DNA from: Bacillota bacterium
GTDB taxonomy: Bacteria; Bacillota; Limnochordia; Darwinibacteriales; DTU012
Assembly (NCBI GenBank): GCA_012521185.1
Contig: JAAYMV010000077.1
Location: forward strand, 1 to 43,306
Direction of reading: 5' to 3'
DNA length: 43,306 nucleotides
This document shows, one piece after another, positions 30,216 through 39,110 of this stretch (within the stretch, counting starts at the first letter, position 1; every line of letters begins with the position of its first letter). Below the pieces are notes generated by a model. The model was given only the letters and a program-made list of their open reading frames with translations, ran no database searches and had not been told where the DNA came from. The position numbers were made by a program, and so were the translations under genes.

Positions 30216-31235
30216 TTAAATATACAATTTCCTGCAAGAATCACGGACTACTAACTCTACTGGCAACACCATTGACTTTGTTGGCTCGGAATCAGGATTA
30301 TTTATTAACCTAATCAATGCTTTTGCGGCAGTTTTACCCATCAAAACTGTATCTTGACGCACTGTTGTTAAGCGGGGCTTAATATACTTACATAAGTCTA
30401 GATCATCATACCCAATTATAGAAAGATCATCAGGACACTTTAAACCAGCTTCCTCTATAGCCTTCAGTGCTCCAACTGCAATAGAGTCACTTTGACAAAA
30501 TACTGCTGTTGGTCGTGAACTTAGCCTTAATAATTGCCGCATCCCCTGATAACCACTGGCCTCCAAATAATCATCACCAACAATCCACTCTGGCAGACAA
30601 GTTAAACTAAACTGCCGTAAAGCCTGGTAAAAACCTTCAGTTCGCTCTATTGTCGGTTTAATATTAGGATAACCTTTAATCATACCTATTTTTCGATGAC
30701 CTAAATTATAAAAATGCTCAATCGCTTGTCGCACACCACTATAGTTATTCCATACTACGCAAACAGAACGTTTACCAATCTGATCACCATCAATAAATAC
30801 AGCTGGCAAATCTGACTCTAGCACTTCGGTTAAGCCTGGTTCCTCTTTATTAATTCCCATAAATACGGCACCGTCAACTTGGCGGGTGCGACATTTTTGC
30901 AGGAAGTTTCCCTGTTCACGCCAGCGTAAATCGGCAAATAAAACAAAATCATAACCACACAAACCAAGGGTTTTTTCTAAACCGGAGATTACTCCTTGAA
31001 AGAAAGCCTGATGCAATCCAGGAGTAGGATTATAATTTATAAATAAACCAATGGAATGAGATTGTTTGCCAGAAAGACTTTTGGCAATTGCATTAGGCTG
31101 ATAGTCTTCTTGTACAATAATCTCCATTACCTTTTGCCTAGTTTCAGCCCCAATATCAGGATAGCCATTAATCACCTTCGATACTGTAGCTACTGAAACA
31201 CCGGCCAACTTAGCAATATCCTTGATTGTTTTCAT
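30216..31235 (-). CDS. LacI-family transcriptional regulator (GH31/GH3 operon)
   Basis: This 339-residue regulator starts with the helix-turn-helix TIKDIAKLAGVSVATVSKVIN and hinge AIAKSLSGKQS, followed by a sugar-binding domain ending in LCKYIKPRLTTVRQDTVLMG. ATG at 31235 is chosen because it directly precedes the DNA-binding motif and has AAGGGAG upstream. The frame is open 24 codons further up, but that part lies within the GH3 gene and adds no motif. It overlaps the GH3 gene by 26 bases and is cotranscribed with it. The palindrome at 36431-36450 is its most likely operator. Confidence 0.93.
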   Translation of the reverse strand: MKTIKDIAKLAGVSVATVSKVINGYPDIGAETRQKVMEIIVQEDYQPNAIAKSLSGKQSHSIGLFINYNPTPGLHQAFFQGVISGLEKTLGLCGYDFVLFADLRWREQGNFLQKCRTRQVDGAVFMGINKEEPGLTEVLESDLPAVFIDGDQIGKRSVCVVWNNYSGVRQAIEHFYNLGHRKIGMIKGYPNIKPTIERTEGFYQALRQFSLTCLPEWIVGDDYLEASGYQGMRQLLRLSSRPTAVFCQSDSIAVGALKAIEEAGLKCPDDLSIIGYDDLDLCKYIKPRLTTVRQDTVLMGKTAAKALIRLINNPDSEPTKSMVLPVELVVRDSCRKLYI

Positions 31236-34065
31236 AAGTATTATCTCCCTTGGCAATCTGCAGCCAGGCAATACTGAGATCACCTGTAAACTTAAGATAC
31301 AAATCACGGACTCCAGCAGCAGGTCTTATTGAAAAATCGATAGTCTGCCAATTTTGGCTGCCGCCAGTACGTGCAACAACATATTCCCCAAGTAATTCTC
31401 CATCGATTGTATCAATGCGTACTTCCAGCTTACCGCCAAATTCAGGACTAGCAACCCGAGCTACAAACCGATTTAGCTGAGCATTAAAGCCTACCTGATG
31501 AAAGGCAATCCAACCTTCCGCTGCTGCTAAACAGACTCTAGTTCCACCTTCTTTAGACTTATCCAGATAAACTTGAGCATAATCATCATAGTTTTCTGCC
31601 CTAGTTTGGATAGTCAAATCTCGCGGCGGAATGATTTCTCCTTCAACTTGCAAAATTTCAGACAAGCGAATATCAGCAGAAGAAGTACCAATCATAACCT
31701 GATAAAAGCCTGTTTCTACACAGTATTTATCTCTGGTAACATCCCAAAATTCAAAGTCTTTACCAGCTATGATAAACTCAATTTCCTTAGTTTCTTGCGG
31801 TTGTAAATGAATCCGCTGAAAGCCTTTTAATTGCTTAACTGGTCGAGGTACCCTAGAATCTAATGCTTGAACATAAAGTTGTACCACTTCATCACCAGCT
31901 AATTCACCACTATTAGTCAGCTTTACTGTTACAGTCACTTGTTCGTCAGCTGAAATAGTTTTTTTACTAAGACTGATTGCTAGATAAGTAAAATCAGTAT
32001 AACTTAAGCCATAGCCAAATGGATATAGTACTTGTCCTGTAAAATACTGATATGTTCTCCTACCTTTAATAATATCATAATCCATCATATTTGGCAGCTG
32101 ACTAACTGACCTATACCACGTCATGTTTAAACGCCCTGCTGGATTGTAATCACCAAATAATACGTCAGCTACTCCAGTACCTAATTCTTGACCACAATTT
32201 GTAGTCCAAATAATACCAGATAAATTTTGATCCTCCCAATTAATTGCCACCGGATAGCTGCTGACTAACACTAAGATAGTATTAGGATTAGCTTGATACA
32301 CAGCTCGAATTAATTCTTGCTGGCTAGCTGCTAAGTTTAAATCAACCCGATCAATTTCTTCCTTCCCATTAATCAGCGGATGATTACCAACACAAACAAT
32401 AGCTACATCTGCAGCCTTTGCTGCTGCCACTGCTTCTTTTATTCCATCAACTATTATTTCTTTTTCAAATAAATCTGCCGAAGAAATTGTTTGATCATTA
32501 TTTGGCGACAAACTGAAATCCTGAGCATCAACAGTAACCTTTTTCCCATCCCAGGTTTTTATGAAATATCCTTCTCCTGATGGCTGTAAAGCAAACTGTT
32601 CTCTTACAAACCAACCATAAACCTGATTAGCTGTAGCCTTAACTTGCTTGTCCATAGTTACAAAGTTCCCATTTGCTAAAGATTTTAAAGTTTGCCTACC
32701 CCAACCCCAATCATTAATTTCAAAGATGGCATCGATATTTACTTGTTCACCTGCAGCACGCAGGATTCCGTCTGCACTAGGCACCAGATACTTATTATTC
32801 AGCTTAGATTTTAAGGCAATTTGATCTAAACCAGTAGCAAAGTATAGTTCGCTATTAGGCAGTTTTCGTCGAATCCCTTCTAGTATTGTAGTCAAATAGG
32901 GAGCATAGCCAGCATACCAATCCATATGTACCTCATCCGCTAGTGGGCCAATTACCGCAATTTTCTTGGTTGCAGCGGGATTTAAAGGTAAAGTTTTATT
33001 ATCATTTTTGAGCAAAACAATTGATTCTCGCTGCACCTGTAAAGCAATCTTTACATGCTCAGATGAGCAGATTACTGATTCAGGAATCTGAGAATAAGGA
33101 TTTAGTTCTGGCGGATCAAACTGGCCAAGCCGAAACCGAATCCGAAATATATTTTTTAAAGCTCGATCCAGATCTGCTTCTGTTAACAAGCCTTGTGCTA
33201 AGGCCTCTCTCAGGGAAGTAATAATTAATTCCGGATCATCCGGTATACAATCAATACCACTTTTTAAAGTATCAGCAATAGATTCTACATGATTATCATA
33301 GTATTGATGCATAGTTACTGTTTGGCTAAAATCACCGCCATCAGCTACTACAAAACCAGCTAATCCCCATTCCTGCTTCACCACATCTTCCACATCTTTA
33401 TTTAAAATCGCTGGTGTACCATTTATTTCATTATAAGCTGTCATAATACAGCCAACTTTTCCTTCGCAAACCACTGCTTCAAAGGCTTTCCAATAATATT
33501 CCCTCATATTTCGCGGGTCAATACTTACTGAACAGGTACAGCGATCCTGCTCATTATTATTGGCAAAAAAATGCTTCAAAGTGGCAACAGCTTTGAAATA
33601 AAAGTCATGGTCACCTTGGATACCTTGCACATAAGCTGAAGCCATTTTTCCAGTTAAATAAGGATCCTCTCCATAAGCCTCTTCCGTTCTACCCCACCGA
33701 GGATCTCTTTCTAAATCTACTGTTGGTGCCCAAACTGTTAAGCCTCCTCGTTCTCCTCTTTGATGATAGTAAGCCCTTGCCTCATTACCAACTACTGTAC
33801 CTGCTAGCTTTAACAACTGTGGATTCCAAGTACAAGCCATGCCTAGAGTTTGTGGAAAAATAGTAGTTGGTGAACCATCACGCAATACTAGACCGTGAGC
33901 TGCCTCACTCTCTACTTGGTAAGGCTTGATCCCTAAACGAGGTATACCTGTTTGAGTTGTAGGAATCAGACTTAATTTTTCTTCTATAGTTAAACGACTA
34001 ATTAAATCATTAACTCTGGTTTCTAAATCTAAGTTGGGATCTTGAAAAGGAAACTTTACCTGCAT
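31210..34065 (-). CDS. GH3 glycoside hydrolase with inserted beta-domain and C-terminal CBM6-like module
   Basis: Residue numbers below count from the GTG at 34074. The GH3 N-domain has WAPTVDLERDPRWGRTEEAYGEDP, TLKHFFANN and the nucleophile region GFVVADGGD (D245). The alpha/beta sandwich domain is split by an insertion of about 100 residues (440-535, including LKSLANGNFVTMD) that looks like a beta-trefoil or fascin-like fold. A fibronectin III-like domain (about 700-790) and a CBM6-like domain (about 825-945, ending GDLSIAWLQI) follow. There is no signal peptide, so it is cytoplasmic. ATG at 34065 is preferred because AGGTGA is well placed for it. Beta-xylosidase or beta-glucosidase activity is likely. 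It lies between GH31 and its regulator. Confidence 0.9.
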   Translation of the reverse strand: MQVKFPFQDPNLDLETRVNDLISRLTIEEKLSLIPTTQTGIPRLGIKPYQVESEAAHGLVLRDGSPTTIFPQTLGMACTWNPQLLKLAGTVVGNEARAYYHQRGERGGLTVWAPTVDLERDPRWGRTEEAYGEDPYLTGKMASAYVQGIQGDHDFYFKAVATLKHFFANNNEQDRCTCSVSIDPRNMREYYWKAFEAVVCEGKVGCIMTAYNEINGTPAILNKDVEDVVKQEWGLAGFVVADGGDFSQTVTMHQYYDNHVESIADTLKSGIDCIPDDPELIITSLREALAQGLLTEADLDRALKNIFRIRFRLGQFDPPELNPYSQIPESVICSSEHVKIALQVQRESIVLLKNDNKTLPLNPAATKKIAVIGPLADEVHMDWYAGYAPYLTTILEGIRRKLPNSELYFATGLDQIALKSKLNNKYLVPSADGILRAAGEQVNIDAIFEINDWGWGRQTLKSLANGNFVTMDKQVKATANQVYGWFVREQFALQPSGEGYFIKTWDGKKVTVDAQDFSLSPNNDQTISSADLFEKEIIVDGIKEAVAAAKAADVAIVCVGNHPLINGKEEIDRVDLNLAASQQELIRAVYQANPNTILVLVSSYPVAINWEDQNLSGIIWTTNCGQELGTGVADVLFGDYNPAGRLNMTWYRSVSQLPNMMDYDIIKGRRTYQYFTGQVLYPFGYGLSYTDFTYLAISLSKKTISADEQVTVTVKLTNSGELAGDEVVQLYVQALDSRVPRPVKQLKGFQRIHLQPQETKEIEFIIAGKDFEFWDVTRDKYCVETGFYQVMIGTSSADIRLSEILQVEGEIIPPRDLTIQTRAENYDDYAQVYLDKSKEGGTRVCLAAAEGWIAFHQVGFNAQLNRFVARVASPEFGGKLEVRIDTIDGELLGEYVVARTGGSQNWQTIDFSIRPAAGVRDLYLKFTGDLSIAWLQIAKGDNTYENNQGYC

Positions 34066-34087
34066 TTTTCTCACCTAGCCTTACCAT

Positions 34088-36406
34088 CTATAGTTGAATT
34101 ATAATTTGTTTAGTATTTGGTTCCGGTTTAATAATGACGCCTAATTCTGAGGAGAGAATCTCACCAATACTCACTTTCGCAACCTGATTAATTCCCCGTA
34201 AACATAATTGCCAAGGCTTGCCACTGCCATTAACCTGCACTAGTAATTGCCCTCGCTGATCAGTTACGGTCACAACTAAGTCTAACTGACCCTGTGGGTC
34301 ATAAACCTGACAAGTAGCTGTCTGATTTTCTGCTAACTGGAATAGGTGTAAGGTAACTTGATTTGCATAATCATACTCAGGTTGGTCATTTACACTGCCA
34401 ATTGCCAACAAGCTATTTGGTCGAACCATTAAGGGTAAACTCATAAAGTCATGATTTTCTTTAAGCCAACGACCACCACTAACCACCTGATTAGTCAGTA
34501 AGTTAGTCCAGTTGCCCTCTGGTAAGTAATAATAAACATCTCCCGTTTCATTAAAGACAGGTGCCACCAATAAATTGTCACCTAACATGTATTGCAAATC
34601 CAAATAATCACAAGCCGGATCAAAGGGAAACTCTAAATTCATGGACCGCATTATTGGCACCCCATCAGTAGCTTGAATAGCTGTTTGAAAGAGATAAGGC
34701 ATTAAACTACATTTTAATTTGGTAAAATAGCGCATGACCTCTACAGCTTCTTCATCGAATAACCAGGGAACGCGATAAGAAGAATTACCATGCAATCTGC
34801 TATGAGAACTTAATAACCCAAAAGCGGTCCAACGTTTGTATAAAGCTGGTGTGGCAGTAGATTCAAAACCGCCAATATCATGACTCCAATAGCCAAAACC
34901 GGATAAACCTAATGATAATCCTCCCCGTAAACTTTCAGCCATTGATTCAAAGGTAGCAGCACAATCTCCGCCCCAATGGACAGGAAACTGCTGTCCACCA
35001 GCGGTTGCCGAACGAGCAAACACTACTGCCTCACCCTTACCTTTAACCTCCTCTAGTAACTCAAAGACCACTTTGTTATAAAGATAAGAATAGTAATTGT
35101 GCATTTTATCAGGATCGGAGCCATCGTAATAAACTACATCAGTAGGAATTCGTTCACCAAAGTCTGTTTTAAAAGAATCTACACCCATTTCCAGTAATGT
35201 TCTTAGTTTAGCTTTATACCAAGCACAGGCTTCTGGATTAGTAAAATCGACAATCGCCATTCCAGCCTGCCATTTATCCCATTGCCAAACATCACCATTA
35301 GGTCGTTTTAGAAAATAGCCTTTTTCCATTCCTTCTTTAAACAAATGTGACCGTTGTGCAATATAAGGATTAATCCAAATGGAAATCTTTAATCCCCGCT
35401 CTTTCAAACGTTTCAACATGTTTACTGGATCAGGAAACACTCGCTCATCCCATAAGAAATTACACCAATGAAATTCTTTCATCCAAAAACAATCAAAGTG
35501 AAAAATATGTAATGGCAGATCCCGTTCCGCCATACCGTCAATAAAACTAGAAACAGTTGCTTCATCGTAACTAGTAGTAAATGAAGTGGTTAACCACAAT
35601 CCAAAAGACCAGGCTGGCGGTAAGGCTGGTTTACCTGTTAATGTTGTATAACGTTGCAACACTTCTTTAGGGGTTGGTCCATTGATAATAAAATACTCTA
35701 AGTATTCACCTGGTACACTAAACTGCACCTTTGATACCCTTTCAGTACCTACTTCAAATGAGACTAACTCTGGATGATTAACAAAAACTCCATAACCACG
35801 GTTAGTCAAATAAAAAGGCACATTTTTATAAGCTTGTTCACTGCCGGTACCACCGTCTCGATTCCAAATATCCACTGTTTGACCATTCTTAACAAAGGCA
35901 GTGAATCGCTCTCCTAACCCGTAAACACATTCACCTACACCGAGAGATAATTGTTCCCGCATGTAGGCACCTTCGCCATCAACCTCTAAGTAGGCCATGG
36001 CTTTATTACCACTTTCCGTAATTAACTGTTCTCCATTAAAGAACTGTAAAGCCCACCCTTTACCCTTTTTCACTATAGCTTTTAAATTTCCACTGCTAAA
36101 GCTGACATACTGATCATTGTTTTCAATCTTAACTTGATGCTCAGTTGTGGAATTCAGTTGGAATTCGGGTCCCTTATGTACAATACCTTGATGATGCTCG
36201 ATTCGCACCCCAATTACATCAGGCATAGGCGAAAATAACTTAATCGTTAATAAAGCACCATCTAGGGTTGCACCCCGATGATTAATCCAGCGAGTTGGTG
36301 CATGCAAAATAAGGGATTGTTCATCAAATTCCAAATCATAAACTGTTGCTGGTGATTGCAAGGTTACTCCTTCTTGTAAAAGCCAGTTTCCATCTGTAAA
36401 TTTCAC
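34088..36406 (-). CDS. GH31 alpha-xylosidase, YicI-like
   Basis: This 772-residue enzyme has the same length as Escherichia coli YicI. The nucleophile is D415 in FKTDFGERIP and the acid/base is D481 in VHWGGDCAATFESM, both in YicI-like context. Other motifs are GLGERFTAFVKNGQ, FHFDCFWMK and SHDIGGFE. YicI-type enzymes remove alpha-1,6-xylosyl units from xyloglucan oligosaccharides. There is no signal peptide, so it is cytoplasmic. The GTG start follows AAGGGAG. It heads the GH31-GH3-lacI operon, with an operator palindrome 25-44 bases upstream. With the GH3 partner it could dismantle xyloglucan fragments. Confidence 0.93.
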   Translation of the reverse strand: MKFTDGNWLLQEGVTLQSPATVYDLEFDEQSLILHAPTRWINHRGATLDGALLTIKLFSPMPDVIGVRIEHHQGIVHKGPEFQLNSTTEHQVKIENNDQYVSFSSGNLKAIVKKGKGWALQFFNGEQLITESGNKAMAYLEVDGEGAYMREQLSLGVGECVYGLGERFTAFVKNGQTVDIWNRDGGTGSEQAYKNVPFYLTNRGYGVFVNHPELVSFEVGTERVSKVQFSVPGEYLEYFIINGPTPKEVLQRYTTLTGKPALPPAWSFGLWLTTSFTTSYDEATVSSFIDGMAERDLPLHIFHFDCFWMKEFHWCNFLWDERVFPDPVNMLKRLKERGLKISIWINPYIAQRSHLFKEGMEKGYFLKRPNGDVWQWDKWQAGMAIVDFTNPEACAWYKAKLRTLLEMGVDSFKTDFGERIPTDVVYYDGSDPDKMHNYYSYLYNKVVFELLEEVKGKGEAVVFARSATAGGQQFPVHWGGDCAATFESMAESLRGGLSLGLSGFGYWSHDIGGFESTATPALYKRWTAFGLLSSHSRLHGNSSYRVPWLFDEEAVEVMRYFTKLKCSLMPYLFQTAIQATDGVPIMRSMNLEFPFDPACDYLDLQYMLGDNLLVAPVFNETGDVYYYLPEGNWTNLLTNQVVSGGRWLKENHDFMSLPLMVRPNSLLAIGSVNDQPEYDYANQVTLHLFQLAENQTATCQVYDPQGQLDLVVTVTDQRGQLLVQVNGSGKPWQLCLRGINQVAKVSIGEILSSELGVIIKPEPNTKQIIIQL

Positions 36407-36430
36407 TTAAGTACTCCCTTTCATTCCAGT

Positions 36431-36450
36431 TTACTAAACCGTTTTAGTAA
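36431..36450. promoter_or_regulatory. LacI-type operator before the GH31-GH3-lacI operon
   Basis: TTACTAAACCGTTTTAGTAA is a 20-base palindrome with a central CG and only one mismatched pair. This is the form expected for a LacI-family binding site. It lies just upstream of the GH31 ribosome binding site, in an operon that ends with a LacI gene. I saw no second clear copy in the window. Confidence 0.75.
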
Positions 36451-36492
36451 GTGTTTTTCTCTAAAAATCAGTCTTTTCCTGCTCAGCCAAGA

Positions 36493-36523
36493 AAAATAGC
36501 ACCCTTGCCTAAAGGGTGCTATT
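36493..36523 (-). terminator. Terminator of the CotH gene, overlapping its stop codon
   Basis: A near-perfect stem (AAATAGCACCCTT with AAGGGTGCTATTT) includes the TAG stop codon of the CotH gene in one arm. On the minus strand it is followed by a T-run. Confidence 0.88.
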
Positions 36524-39050
36524 TCAGCTCATTGAAAACTGCTGTAATGAGCAATGGATGACTGCTAGGCGTTAATATAATGGTCGGTTTGTTCCGCTCT
36601 GATTCTGGTACTCCTTGCCAACCAACAAATTGATAGCCAGGTTTAGGCAAAGCTGTTAGGGTAAGCGGAACATCTTGGAAATAAATACCAGTCCAAGAAC
36701 TCGGATCAAGCACACCTGGAGTTCCGGGGGCAATTTCAATGGAATTGATTTTAATAGTGCCCATCCTAGCATCGGTTTTTAATGTTACTTCTACAGTACC
36801 TGATAAATTAAAGAGATCTAAAATATGTTGGCGCTGAACTGCAGGTCTACGTCTGGCAAAATTTCGCAATTGTTCATTCTGCCCTAGCCATACGGCCACA
36901 CTAGGTGCTGGTTTGTTCCAGCGTAAAATATGTTCTTCCATTTCTGGCAGCATTAATTGCTCTAATCGATCTACTTCTGTAATTACTACTTCTGGCAAAA
37001 AAGTTGTGTTCAAATGATCTGCTGTTCTGTTGATAAAATCTATTCGAAACTGCTCATTTTCCATTAAAGAACGTAATAAGAAGGTTGCCCATGACTGGTT
37101 ATACCACTCTCGACCCGCTGGAAGAGTGGCACTAACTAAGTTGTTGAAATTAAAATCAGAAAATGCTAAGTCTAAATCAAATAGCATCCAACGCCATAAA
37201 CCGTCGTGTCCATAGGGAGCATCAGCAATATACTGCTCTGTGTTTAACCGCCAGTACCTAACATTATTGCCAGGCCAGTCAAAGTTTTGAATATAGATCT
37301 GAATAACAGCATAATCCAAAAAGTTATCCACAGACATCAGTTGCTGCAGCTGTTGATAAGCTTGTGGATTACTTAGAGTATTTACTGTTTGATAACCATT
37401 TTGCCGATAATTTGGGTCAATTAGCTGAAGAATCCGCCTGTAGTTTGCCCGCGACGGATCAGCAAGCGGTGTACTACCTTCATTTTCAACAACACTGTCT
37501 TTAATCATTTCCACCTGTTTAGGATCAACACCATAAGTATAATACAAATACCATTCATCATAGCGATCACGAATGTTATGAATACCCCAATATTCACCAT
37601 TTAGATATACGATAGCTGGGCGAAAATACTGCACGTCTAGCTTGGTATGGGCTACAAGATTTTGTAGCAAGCCATCTTTAAACATAGTAAATTCCCAGGT
37701 ATTGCCGCCATTCCTTAAGATAAATGATTTATACTCGTTATAAGGTTCTCCAGTTATTGGTTTAGTCCGACCAGGAAATAGTTCATGATAAAAACGATCC
37801 ACCTCATCATAATCACTACTGGCAATAATTCGTAAACTCTTTTGTGCATGAGCCCTCGAAGCATCCCCATGAATTCGAACCCCTGCATTTTGAGCAAAGG
37901 CTAAACTACCATCAACTTCCCAAAATTCTATATGAATTGGTCTTTCCCATTCTTTACCTCGACCGTGAAAATTACCGCTTCCCCAAAAATGATAAGCCCA
38001 AGGCAATTTCTCGTGGTAACCAATTCCAGGAATATAAATTCCCCGTTCGTAATGGTAAAAATCCAATGGATCAACAGTAATGGCGATTATTGGAAAAGTA
38101 TGGCGTTTAAATCCAGTTGGATCTACAAAAAATGTATGTGTTATTACTTCACTTGGAGTATAATCTGGGGCATAAGCTCTAGCTCTAATTACTGTTCCGC
38201 GAAACATAGGGGTTTTTGGAATCCACCATTTTGTATAACTGCTGACTAAATAGGTTAAAGGTGGTGTTGGCGTAACTCCTTTTAATATCGAACGACTTTG
38301 TCCCGGTGGTGTAACTTGACTGGTAATAGGAATTGGATTTTGATACAAAATAGTGCGATTCGCGTTATAAATGGGATCTGGCACGGAACCATCTAGAGTA
38401 TAATAAATCCGATGCTCTGCACTAGCAGCACTCAGTTCTAAGAAAAACTCTGTTTGGTAAAAGCCACCTGGATGTGAAAAACTGGGATTCAAGCGCCGAT
38501 CTGCCGGTCGATGTTCCATGGACTTATTATTGGTATGGCCTGGAGAAGTATTAGCTGCCGCAAAAAACACTAAGTTATCACTAGCATCCGGCTGCCGGCC
38601 GACGGAAACATCAGCAGTAAGTGCCGGTACTACAAAATAGTCAACCAAAGTTATGCCATCCTGTTTACTAAGGATTAGTGTTTCACCGTCTTTGGCAATA
38701 CTAAAATTAGTATGAATCTGGCCATTGGAATCGATGCGGTCTTTTCCTGATGCCCAAATCAATAAATAATCGTAACTGGCAATTTCTGTTCCTAATGGAA
38801 ACTGCCATTTCTTCCGGTTTTTTCCTGAATCAGATAAGTAATAACCACTTAAATCTATGCTTTCTCCTGTGGGATTATATAACTCAATCCAATCAGAATA
38901 GTCACCATCAGCATCTTTTATAGTAACAGAATTAGAGGACATCACTTCATTTATCACCAGGTAGCTAACAGGTTCCGCACTGATGCTGTTTCCAGTAAGC
39001 AAACAGCCAATGACTAACACTAAATAACAAAGCTTACGTAGTTTACCCAT
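36519..39050 (-). CDS. Exported CotH-kinase protein with lamin-tail and chitobiase-C-like domains
   Basis: This 843-residue protein has a signal peptide (1-25, SISA). A lamin-tail domain follows (about 28-140, VINEVMSSNSVTIKDADGD, DWIELYNPTG), then a chitobiase C-terminal-like beta-domain (about 195-310, IYYTLDGSVPDP), then a CotH kinase-like domain (about 330-650). CotH hallmarks are GVRIHGDASRAHAQKSLRI (probable ATP-binding Lys), LNGEYWGIHNIRDRYDEWYL, DWPGNNVRYWR and WMLFDLDLAF (metal-binding Asp). The end (about 750-843) resembles a bacterial repeat domain (GYQFVGWQG). Spore-coat CotH is an atypical protein kinase; secreted relatives occur in fibre-degrading bacteria. Terminators flank the gene on both sides. 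The substrate is unknown. Confidence 0.88.
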   Translation of the reverse strand: MGKLRKLCYLVLVIGCLLTGNSISAEPVSYLVINEVMSSNSVTIKDADGDYSDWIELYNPTGESIDLSGYYLSDSGKNRKKWQFPLGTEIASYDYLLIWASGKDRIDSNGQIHTNFSIAKDGETLILSKQDGITLVDYFVVPALTADVSVGRQPDASDNLVFFAAANTSPGHTNNKSMEHRPADRRLNPSFSHPGGFYQTEFFLELSAASAEHRIYYTLDGSVPDPIYNANRTILYQNPIPITSQVTPPGQSRSILKGVTPTPPLTYLVSSYTKWWIPKTPMFRGTVIRARAYAPDYTPSEVITHTFFVDPTGFKRHTFPIIAITVDPLDFYHYERGIYIPGIGYHEKLPWAYHFWGSGNFHGRGKEWERPIHIEFWEVDGSLAFAQNAGVRIHGDASRAHAQKSLRIIASSDYDEVDRFYHELFPGRTKPITGEPYNEYKSFILRNGGNTWEFTMFKDGLLQNLVAHTKLDVQYFRPAIVYLNGEYWGIHNIRDRYDEWYLYYTYGVDPKQVEMIKDSVVENEGSTPLADPSRANYRRILQLIDPNYRQNGYQTVNTLSNPQAYQQLQQLMSVDNFLDYAVIQIYIQNFDWPGNNVRYWRLNTEQYIADAPYGHDGLWRWMLFDLDLAFSDFNFNNLVSATLPAGREWYNQSWATFLLRSLMENEQFRIDFINRTADHLNTTFLPEVVITEVDRLEQLMLPEMEEHILRWNKPAPSVAVWLGQNEQLRNFARRRPAVQRQHILDLFNLSGTVEVTLKTDARMGTIKINSIEIAPGTPGVLDPSSWTGIYFQDVPLTLTALPKPGYQFVGWQGVPESERNKPTIILTPSSHPLLITAVFNELK

Positions 39051-39075
39051 AGACCCAGCTCCTTCAGATAATTAG

Positions 39076-39108
39076 AAAACGTGTGACTTGTAGCAAGCCA
39101 CACGTTTT
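39076..39108 (-). terminator. Terminator after the GH112 gene
   Basis: The stem AAAACGTGTG/CACACGTTTT (10 bp), extended by CTTG/CAAG inside, begins three bases after the GH112 stop codon. On the minus strand the stem ends in T4, so termination may be partial and allow some read-through into the CotH gene. Confidence 0.75.
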
Positions 39109-39110
39109 AT

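Noticed and set aside
37932-38249. Plus-strand open frame of 105 codons inside the CotH gene
   Set aside because: It overlaps another antisense frame and a clear coding region, and has no supporting start signal.
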